This document shows, piece after piece, positions 57,697-64,000 of a stretch of 64,000 nucleotides of DNA. The notes under the pieces were generated by a model. The model was not told where the DNA came from. It saw nothing but the letters and a program-made list of their open reading frames with translations, and did no database searches. The stretch is from the NCBI RefSeq assembly GCF_017753665.1, contig NZ_CP072524.1:2356001-2420000 (forward strand), read 5' to 3'. The stretch comes from Neisseria sicca. GTDB taxonomy: Bacteria; Pseudomonadota; Gammaproteobacteria; Burkholderiales; Neisseriaceae. Position 1 is the stretch's first letter. Each line of letters starts with the position of its first letter. A program made the position numbers and the translations under genes.

Positions 57697-59445
57697 ATGT
57701 TGATTAAGAACGAATATAAGCCTCGGATGCTGCCTAAGGTCGAAAAAATCAAAAAACCCGTTACCAGCGACGGGCGTATCCGTATTGTTTTGGGGTGTAT
57801 GGCACTTGCTTTTACTGCATTGCTCGGGCGCGGTATTTATCTGCAAACCACGCAGCATGAGTTTTTGAAAAATCAGGGTGATCAGCGTTTTGTCCGTACC
57901 CTGACTCTACCTGCGTCGCGCGGCATGATTACGGACCGTAACGGCGCGACTTTGGCGTTGAGTGCACCGACTGAATCCTTGTATGCCATGCCTTCCGGTA
58001 TGGAAGAAATGCCGACTGCTGAACAGATGGCTAAGTTGGCGGCTATTGTTGATCTGCCTGTTGAGGCGTTGCAGGAAAAATTGGCGAAAAAAGATAAAGA
58101 TTTTATTTATCTGAAGCGCCAACTCAGCCAAGAAAAAGCGGAAGAAATTAAAGCTTTGGGCATTAAAGGCTTGGCATTCCAAAAAGAACTGAAACGCCAT
58201 TATCCGATGGGTAACCTGTTCGCACACGTTATCGGTTTTACCAATATCGACGGCAAAGGTCAGGAAGGCTTGGAATTGTCGCGAGAAGACAGTCTGCATG
58301 GTGCGGACGGCGCGAAAGTGGTTTTGCGCGACAATAAAGGCAATATCGTCGATAGTTTGGATTCTCCGCGGAACAGCGATCCGAAAAACGGGCAGGACAT
58401 GGTTTTGTCTTTGGATCAACGTATTCAAACGCTTGCCTATGATGAGCTGAATAAAGCAGTGGCTTATCACAAAGCCAAAGCAGGTACGGTTGTGGTATTG
58501 GATGCACAAACCGGCGAAATCTTGGCTTTGGTCAACAGCCCTGCCTATGATCCCAACCAACCGGGCAGCGCCGATAGCGAACAACGCCGCAATCGCGCCG
58601 TTACCGATATGATTGAGCCGGGTTCCGCGATGAAGCCGTTTACAATTGCTAAAGCACTGGATTCCGGCAAAGTCGGTGTGGCTGATCGTTTTAACACCAT
58701 GCCTTATAAAATTGGTCCCGCTACCGTACGCGATACCCATGTGTATCCTACTTTGGATGTGCGCGGCATTATGCAAAAATCTTCCAACGTCGGCACCAGT
58801 AAACTGTCTGCAAAATTCACGCCTAAAGAAATGTATGATTTTTATCATGATTTGGGTGTGGGCGTGCGGATGCACTCCGGTTTCCCAGGTGAGACGGCCG
58901 GTCTTTTGAGAAGCTGGCGCAGATGGCAGCCGATTGAACAGGCAACCATGTCTTTCGGTTACGGCTTGCAATTGAGCCTGCTTCAATTGGCGCGTGCTTA
59001 TACCATGTTGACACATGACGGCGAATTGTTGCCGGTCAGCTTTGAGAAACAGGCGGTTGCGCCCAAAGGCAAACGCGTGATTAAAGCTTCGACCGCGCGT
59101 GAAGTTCGTGATTTGATGGTGTCTGTAACCGAGCCCGGCGGTACGGGTACGGCGGGTGCGGTAGATGGTTTCGACGTCGGCGCGAAAACCGGTACAGCGC
59201 GTAAGTTGGTCAACGGACGTTACGTTGATAACAAACACGTCGCAACTTTCATCGGTTTTGCTCCTGCCAAAAATCCCCGTGTGATTGTGGCGGTAACCAT
59301 CGACGAACCGACTGCAAACGGTTACTACGGCGGCGTAGTGGCGGGTCCGGTCTTCAAACAAGTCATGGGCGGCAGCCTGAATATCTTGGGCGTTTCCCCC
59401 ACCAAGCCTCTGACCAATGTTGCAGCCGTTAAAACACCGTCTTAA
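57697..59445 (+). CDS. penA: Penicillin-binding protein 2 (FtsI), septal transpeptidase
   Basis: 582 residues from MLIKNEYKPRMLPK. Membrane helix about 28-50, pedestal to about 230, transpeptidase with S310-A-M-K, S362-S-N and K497-T-G. It crosslinks septal peptidoglycan and is the main beta-lactam target in Neisseria. Numbering equals gonococcal PBP2 to the active site; no Asp345a insertion. It carries Met312, Thr316, Leu504, Val510, Asn541 and Val552, typical of gonococcal mosaic alleles, but keeps Asn512 and Gly545. The frame opens at 57652; 57697 is the family start. Confidence 0.95.
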   Translation: MLIKNEYKPRMLPKVEKIKKPVTSDGRIRIVLGCMALAFTALLGRGIYLQTTQHEFLKNQGDQRFVRTLTLPASRGMITDRNGATLALSAPTESLYAMPSGMEEMPTAEQMAKLAAIVDLPVEALQEKLAKKDKDFIYLKRQLSQEKAEEIKALGIKGLAFQKELKRHYPMGNLFAHVIGFTNIDGKGQEGLELSREDSLHGADGAKVVLRDNKGNIVDSLDSPRNSDPKNGQDMVLSLDQRIQTLAYDELNKAVAYHKAKAGTVVVLDAQTGEILALVNSPAYDPNQPGSADSEQRRNRAVTDMIEPGSAMKPFTIAKALDSGKVGVADRFNTMPYKIGPATVRDTHVYPTLDVRGIMQKSSNVGTSKLSAKFTPKEMYDFYHDLGVGVRMHSGFPGETAGLLRSWRRWQPIEQATMSFGYGLQLSLLQLARAYTMLTHDGELLPVSFEKQAVAPKGKRVIKASTAREVRDLMVSVTEPGGTGTAGAVDGFDVGAKTGTARKLVNGRYVDNKHVATFIGFAPAKNPRVIVAVTIDEPTANGYYGGVVAGPVFKQVMGGSLNILGVSPTKPLTNVAAVKTPS

Positions 59446-59469
59446 TCCGAGTATCAACGAGATTATTTT

Positions 59470-60948
59470 ATGTTCAGCAAGTTAACCCCTTTAGCTGAAA
59501 CCAACATTCCGCCTCTGCTGTGTGCAAACGCAGCAGGGCGTTTGTTGCATTCAGACAGCCGTCAAATTAAACAAGGTGATATTTTTGTTGCCTGTCAGGG
59601 CGAATATACGGACGGCCGCAGTTATATCCCCGCCGCCATTGCCAACGGCGCGGCTTTTGTTTTTTGGGACGACGACGGCAAATTTGCGTGGAATCCCGAA
59701 TGGAAAGTCCCCAATCAAGGCATCAAAGATTTGAAACACCGTGCCGGCATGTTGGCAGCGCAAGTTTACGGCAACGTTTCAGACGACCTCAAAGTCTGGG
59801 GTGTAACCGGTACCAACGGCAAAACTTCCATCACACAATGGCTGGCGCAAGCCGCCGATTTGTTGGGCGAAAAAACCGCCATTATCGGCACGGTCGGCAA
59901 CGGCTTTTGGGGCGCATTGGAAGAAACCACGCACACCACCCCCGCCCCCGTCGATGTCCAAACCCTGCTCTACCGTTTCCGTCAACAAGGCGCGACAGCC
60001 GCCGCGATGGAAGTCTCCAGCCACGGTCTTGACCAGTCGCGCGTCAACGGCGTGCCATTCCGCAGCGCAATCTTCACCAACCTCACCCGAGACCACCTCG
60101 ACTACCACGGCACGATGGAAGCCTACGGTGCCATCAAGTCGCGCCTGTTTTACTGGCACGGCTTGAAACACGCCATTATCAACGTGGATGACGAATACGG
60201 CGCAGAATTCATAGGTCGTCTGAAAAAAGACTGTTCCGATTTGGCTGTTTACGGCTACGGCTTCAGCGAACACGCCGACATCCGCATTGTTCATTTCACC
60301 GCTTCTTCAGACGGCATGGAAGCCGTATTCCAAACCCCGTGGGGTGAAGGCCGCTGCCGCACGCGCCTGCTCGGACGGTTCAACGCGCAAAATCTCGCCG
60401 CCTGCATCGCCTTGCTTTGTGCCAACGGCTATCCGCTTGATAAAGTATTGGATGTGTTGGCAAAAATCCGTCCCGCCTCAGGCCGTATGGATTGCATCAT
60501 GAACAGCGGCAAACCCTTGGTCGTCGTCGATTACGCCCACACACCCGACGCATTGGAAAAAGCACTCTCCACCTTGCAGGAAATCAAACCGCAGGGTGCG
60601 GTTTTGTGGTGCGTATTTGGCTGCGGCGGCAACCGCGACCGCGGCAAACGCCCGCTAATCGGAGCAGCAGCCGTACAGGGTGCAGACAAAGTCGTCGTCA
60701 CCAGCGATAACCCGCGTTTGGAAAATCCGCAAGACATCATCAACGACATCCTGCCCGCCGTTCCCGCGCCCGAATGCGTCGAAGCCGACCGCGCCGCCGC
60801 TATCCGTTACGCAGTCGAACGTGCCGCCGCAAACGACATCATCCTGATTGCCGGCAAAGGACACGAAAATTATCAGGACATGCAGGGAGTGAAACATCAT
60901 TTTTCTGATTTTGAAGTGGCAGAGAAAGCATTGGCAGAGCGGAGATAA
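59470..60948 (+). CDS. murE: UDP-MurNAc-tripeptide synthetase MurE (meso-DAP type)
   Basis: 492 residues. ATP loop GVTGTNGKTS near 113, substrate region HTTPAPVDVQ, the DNPR motif at 413-416 that marks meso-diaminopimelate specificity, and the C-terminal AGKGHENYQ. It adds meso-DAP to UDP-MurNAc-Ala-Glu. Internal DUS copies near 59779 and 60213 encode VSDDLK and GRLKK. 24 bases after penA. Confidence 0.96.
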   Translation: MFSKLTPLAETNIPPLLCANAAGRLLHSDSRQIKQGDIFVACQGEYTDGRSYIPAAIANGAAFVFWDDDGKFAWNPEWKVPNQGIKDLKHRAGMLAAQVYGNVSDDLKVWGVTGTNGKTSITQWLAQAADLLGEKTAIIGTVGNGFWGALEETTHTTPAPVDVQTLLYRFRQQGATAAAMEVSSHGLDQSRVNGVPFRSAIFTNLTRDHLDYHGTMEAYGAIKSRLFYWHGLKHAIINVDDEYGAEFIGRLKKDCSDLAVYGYGFSEHADIRIVHFTASSDGMEAVFQTPWGEGRCRTRLLGRFNAQNLAACIALLCANGYPLDKVLDVLAKIRPASGRMDCIMNSGKPLVVVDYAHTPDALEKALSTLQEIKPQGAVLWCVFGCGGNRDRGKRPLIGAAAVQGADKVVVTSDNPRLENPQDIINDILPAVPAPECVEADRAAAIRYAVERAAANDIILIAGKGHENYQDMQGVKHHFSDFEVAEKALAERR

Positions 60949-60963
60949 CAACGGGTACCAAAG

Positions 60964-61117
60964 TTTTCAGACGGCCTGAAGGTCATCAAGGTCGTCTGAA
61001 AACGTTTATACCCACGATAAAAACAACAGACACACGCATTACGGCACGTCAGCTATTAAACCTATCGCAGTTGTTTCAGACGGCCTCTAATTATCATTTC
61101 AAGAGGCCGTCTGAAAA
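60964..61117. repeat. DUS cluster of mixed dialect between murE and the LytM gene
   Basis: Two pairs: TTTTCAGACGGCCT (60964) with AGGTCGTCTGAAAAC, and TTTCAGACGGCCT (61074) with AGGCCGTCTGAAA (61105-61117). The second is a pure AG-DUS pair (GGCCGTCTGAA), unlike the AGGTCGTCTGAA used elsewhere in the window. Confidence 0.7.
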
Positions 61118-61134
61118 ACAAGGAGACCGATTTG

Positions 61135-61656
61135 ATGCTGAAAATGCCGACAAAAACCCTTTTAATTAGTGCAGCCATGATTTTATTTGCAGGCTGTACC
61201 ATCAAACAACTGCCGCGCCCGAACGCCGAAATTGCCGAGCTGAGGGCGAAAGAACCGCCGACGGCGCAAAGCCTGCCCAATCCCGTTAAAGGCAAGCGTT
61301 TTGACGACACTTGGGGCGCAGCGCGCAGTCAGGGGCGCAGACATGAAGGCGTGGATATTTTCGCCAAGAAAAACACGCCGATACGCAGTACGACGCCCGG
61401 TATCGTCACCAAAATCGGGCGCAACCGATTGGGTGGCAAAGTCATCGGCATACAAGGACCGGGCGCATGGCACTATTATGCCCACCTCAACAAATTCGCC
61501 CGCGTCCGTCTGTACGACCGCGTGAAAGAAGGGCAAGTCATCGGCTATGTCGGTAAAACCGGTAACGCCAAAACCACACCGGCGCACCTGCATTATGGCG
61601 TGTATTTACCAAACGGAGCGATCAATCCCTATCCGTTGATTAATCAGGACAAATAG
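61135..61656 (+). CDS. M23 (LytM) domain lipoprotein
   Basis: 173 residues: signal peptide ending in lipobox LFAGC (Cys near 21), a linker, then a LytM domain from about 60. RRHEGVDIF holds the HxxxD zinc pair; the later HYYAHLNKF and HLHYGVYL provide the rest of the site, so it may be an active endopeptidase rather than an NlpD-like activator. The ATG at 61135 has AAGGAG 9 bases upstream; a TTG three bases earlier is in frame. It lies inside the dcw cluster between murE and murF. Confidence 0.88.
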   Translation: MLKMPTKTLLISAAMILFAGCTIKQLPRPNAEIAELRAKEPPTAQSLPNPVKGKRFDDTWGAARSQGRRHEGVDIFAKKNTPIRSTTPGIVTKIGRNRLGGKVIGIQGPGAWHYYAHLNKFARVRLYDRVKEGQVIGYVGKTGNAKTTPAHLHYGVYLPNGAINPYPLINQDK

Positions 61657-61680
61657 GTCGTCTGAAAAAAGAGTGAAGAG

Positions 61681-62541
61681 ATGAACGCAAAAAAATTGGT
61701 CAAGGCAACGAACATCATCGGTATGGTAGCAGTGACACTGCTGGTGTACTGGGTGTTCGCGTTGATATTGATTCAAGTCTTCGGACTCAAGGTGTTCCGT
61801 GAACACATTACAGAAATTTTCCTGATGAGTATTTTGGGGATTTTGGCTGTGATGGGCGGCACGTTGATGCTGAACATCATGTTGAATCTGACCCGTATTG
61901 CCGAGCGCGGGCAGGAAGAAGAAGTCCGTGGCGGTAGGAAAACCGTATATCTGCTGTTGGCGGTATTTCCTATTTTGGCGGTGTTGCTGTTCGGCGGCAA
62001 TTACCTGACTATTCAACAAAAACGCGATATCTTAATCCAATCGTCGGAGCGCATCGTCAAAGACAATTCTGCTCAACTCGATGCGTTGGCCGATTACCGT
62101 TTTGACTTGGCGTATATCAGAAAAACGTCGGAAATCTTGGATTTGATGGCTAAAGATGATTCTTCGTTCAACGCTGCCATGATTATCGTGCCGGATAAGA
62201 TCGGCAACAAACCGGTTTATCTGGCTTTTTCAGCCGACTCCACCCGTCTTACCCTGAGTGACGAAGTCGTGCCTGCCGCCAATCAGAATGCAGAAGGTGG
62301 CGATAATTTCGTCGTGAATCGAAATGGTGAGAAAGTGGCGGTCAAGAAAACGGACTATGTCTATTCCCCGGATTTGAAGGGGCGCGAATACCTGCAAAAA
62401 GTATTTGCCGGACAAACCCAGGAAATGCGCTATGAAGCGGAAGACGGTCATTACAGCCTCTGCCACCCTTACCGTAAAAACGGTAAAACCATCGTATTGT
62501 GTTTCTCCGATTATCAGGAGTACGGAAAAATCGGTAGCTGA
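61681..62541 (+). CDS. Dca-like inner-membrane protein of the dcw cluster
   Basis: 286 residues: helices at about 12-36, 45-68 and 88-106, then a soluble domain. In gonococci a gene called dca sits between murE and murF and is needed for natural transformation there. Position and membrane layout agree, but I matched by context and memory, not by alignment. An A7 run at 61689-61695 covers codons 3-5; slippage there would shut the gene off. Starts 24 bases after the LytM gene. Confidence 0.65.
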   Translation: MNAKKLVKATNIIGMVAVTLLVYWVFALILIQVFGLKVFREHITEIFLMSILGILAVMGGTLMLNIMLNLTRIAERGQEEEVRGGRKTVYLLLAVFPILAVLLFGGNYLTIQQKRDILIQSSERIVKDNSAQLDALADYRFDLAYIRKTSEILDLMAKDDSSFNAAMIIVPDKIGNKPVYLAFSADSTRLTLSDEVVPAANQNAEGGDNFVVNRNGEKVAVKKTDYVYSPDLKGREYLQKVFAGQTQEMRYEAEDGHYSLCHPYRKNGKTIVLCFSDYQEYGKIGS

Positions 62542-62581
62542 GTGTGGGAAAATCGGTTTCAATAGTACAGGAATACGTCAA

Positions 62582-63313
62582 GTGAATGATTTACAAGAAG
62601 TATTGCTGAATAAGTATGTAGAGATTTTAAACAAACCGGAACATCAGAACTTATTGCGTGCAATTAGCAATAAAGACAATAAATTATCCAATATCCATTT
62701 GGGCTTTGTCCCTGAGCATTATGAAAGCGCAGAACATAAAATTCTGATTGTCGGTCGAGAAACACGAAGTTGGTACGATAGCAAGAAATTTGATGAATAT
62801 CATGCCGAAAATGTAAGGCAACTGATGTCGTTAAGCAAAGATTTTATTTGGCGGAATTTGACTGGGGATTTAAAAAGAAACACAAAAGGAGCAACATTTT
62901 TCAATTTCGTCCGCAAGGTTGCCAAGCGAAGTGGGAATGAGGGCATCTTGTGGGCTAATATTTTTGCGGTGGACTATAAAACTAAACATCCTAAACATTC
63001 GGATTGGTTCGAAGATATAAAAACACTTTCCTGTAAATTGTTACGTGCCCAAATTGAAATTTTAAAGCCACAGATTATTCTTTTCGTGAGCGGAGACGGC
63101 GGCGTAGCGGCGCGGAGGGAGTGCTTTCCTGATTTGTCCGGCTCGGATCAAGGCATAAACGGCTTGAATAAGGGAAAACTGGAAAAATTTTCTTTTGAAG
63201 GTAATAAGGAAATAATATGTTACCGAGCACCTCATCCCAGTACCAGAAATCGAGAAGGAAGGCGTGCTTTAAAGGTGCTCGTCGAAGAGTTGCTGCCTTC
63301 TGCCAAAGTGTAA
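62582..63313 (+). CDS. Uracil-DNA-glycosylase-like fold protein (tentative)
   Basis: 243 residues from a GTG at 62582 (NDLQEVLLNKYVEIL), with AGGA nearby. HKILIVGRETRSWY resembles the first UDG loop, ILKPQIILFVSGDG the central strand, and YRAPHPSTRNREGR the HPS motif of UDG-like proteins. Lower GC than its neighbours. The frame opens at 62405 but overlaps the previous gene. It interrupts the dcw order between the Dca-like gene and murF. Function unknown; the fold call is low certainty. Confidence 0.55.
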   Translation: MNDLQEVLLNKYVEILNKPEHQNLLRAISNKDNKLSNIHLGFVPEHYESAEHKILIVGRETRSWYDSKKFDEYHAENVRQLMSLSKDFIWRNLTGDLKRNTKGATFFNFVRKVAKRSGNEGILWANIFAVDYKTKHPKHSDWFEDIKTLSCKLLRAQIEILKPQIILFVSGDGGVAARRECFPDLSGSDQGINGLNKGKLEKFSFEGNKEIICYRAPHPSTRNREGRRALKVLVEELLPSAKV

Positions 63314-63363
63314 AATGCCTTTGCAACAAAATGCCTGTTTGAAAAAAACAAACGAAAGAAACC

Positions 63364-64000
63364 ATGAAACCACTAGACCTAAATTTCATCTGCCGGACCC
63401 TCAACCTTCCGACGCCGTCTGAAAACAAACCCGTGTCGCGCATCGTAACCGACAGTCGCGACATCCGCGCGGGCGATGTGTTTTTTGCTTTGGCGGGTGA
63501 GCGGTTTGACGCGCATGATTTTGTTGAAGACGTATTGGCTGCGGGTGCGGCGGCGGTTGTGGTTTCGCGCGAAGATTGCGCTGCTTTGGATGGCGCGTTG
63601 AAAGTTGATGACACACTTGCCGCATTGCAAACGCTGGCGAAGGCATGGCGCGATAATGTGAACCCGTTTGTATTCGGCATTACCGGCTCGGGCGGCAAGA
63701 CGACGGTGAAGGAAATGCTGGCTGCGGTATTGCGCCGCCGTTTCGGCGATGATGCCGTTTTGGCGACGGCGGGCAACTTCAACAACCATATTGGGCTGCC
63801 GCTGACTTTGTTGAAATTAAACGAAAAACACTGCTATGCCGTGATCGAAATGGGTATGAACCATTTCGGCGAACTGGCGGTTTTGACGCAAATTGCCAAA
63901 CCCGATGCCGTTTTGGTCAACAACGCCCTGCGCGCCCATGTCGGCTGCGGTTTTGACGGTACGCTCGATATTGCCCAAGCGAAAAGCGAGATTTATCAAG
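63364..64000 (+). CDS. murF: UDP-MurNAc-tripeptide:D-Ala-D-Ala ligase MurF (5' part)
   Basis: About 212 codons before the window ends. It starts MKPLDLNFICRTLNLPTPSE; RIVTDSRDIRAGDVFFAL is the Mur N-domain, FGITGSGGKTTVKEML (about 105-120) the ATP loop, and AVIEMGMNHFGEL and NNALRAHVGCGFDGTLDIAQAKSEIYQ the central domain. It adds D-Ala-D-Ala to complete the pentapeptide precursor. It is the next dcw gene after the inserted block. Confidence 0.93.
   Translation, partial: MKPLDLNFICRTLNLPTPSENKPVSRIVTDSRDIRAGDVFFALAGERFDAHDFVEDVLAAGAAAVVVSREDCAALDGALKVDDTLAALQTLAKAWRDNVNPFVFGITGSGGKTTVKEMLAAVLRRRFGDDAVLATAGNFNNHIGLPLTLLKLNEKHCYAVIEMGMNHFGELAVLTQIAKPDAVLVNNALRAHVGCGFDGTLDIAQAKSEIYQ

Overview
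The window is a chromosomal segment of a commensal Neisseria. The strongest sign is the DNA uptake sequence: AGGTCGTCTGAA (the AG-mucDUS dialect, which I recall from the N. mucosa, sicca and subflava groups) occurs dozens of times, mostly as inverted pairs that form terminator hairpins. Five Correia elements (CREE), two dRS3 repeats (ATTCCC-N8-GGGAAT), one ATR-like element, a Slam gene, a neisserial-type PBP2 and the dcw cluster order agree with this. Species cannot be fixed from the sequence alone.

Layout. 1-5 kb: outer-membrane biogenesis (surA, lptD) and the divergent amgK. 5-9 kb: mqo, a GNAT acetyltransferase and 5-formyl-THF cyclo-ligase. 8.8-14.1 kb: rpsB-tsf, pyrH and mnmG. 14.1-16.4 kb: an accessory patch with an unknown 152-aa protein and a KAP-family P-loop ATPase, ending at tRNA-Thr(CGU). 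16.8-20.9 kb: argA, a zinc-ribbon membrane protein, pyrE, a Bax-inhibitor-1 family protein and coaD. 21-25 kb: a Fur-box-preceded TonB-dependent siderophore receptor and a three-gene operon (acidic protein, thioesterase, thioredoxin-like). 25-29.6 kb: a GT-C glycosyltransferase, rpmE, a hexapeptide acyltransferase and cysS. 29.6-31.2 kb: a two-gene AAA ATPase plus PD-(D/E)XK nuclease-like module, overlapping cysS and the best candidate for an undescribed defence system. 31-38.7 kb: obg, dsbA, murJ, a family 2 glycosyltransferase, a CinA-N-like protein and argG. 38.8-42.4 kb: a DUF3290/DUF421 membrane pair, a Slam outer-membrane translocator and its probable secreted hemophilin-like client. 43-46 kb: tRNA-Phe, yggX, nitroreductase, DoxX, a LysR regulator and pseudoazurin. 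46.5-50 kb: an iron-siderophore ABC importer. 50-54.2 kb: ATP-grasp protein, HAD phosphatase, pyrD, an orphan immunity-like gene, a collapsed IS481-type transposase and two tRNAs. 54.4-64 kb: a MidA-like methyltransferase and the division/cell-wall cluster mraZ-rsmH-ftsL-ftsI-murE, then a LytM lipoprotein, a Dca-like protein, a UDG-like protein and murF, which runs off the right edge.

The genes form several functional groups: envelope assembly (lptD, surA, murJ, dcw genes, amgK recycling), iron and haem capture (TonB receptor, ABC importer, Slam/hemophilin-like pair, yggX), and periplasmic redox (dsbA, TlpA-like thioredoxin, pseudoazurin). Accessory genes stand out by low GC (14.3-16.4, 29.6-31.2 and 53.0-53.9 kb) and sit beside tRNA, repeat or IS scars. 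No CRISPR array, rRNA operon or intact insertion sequence was seen.
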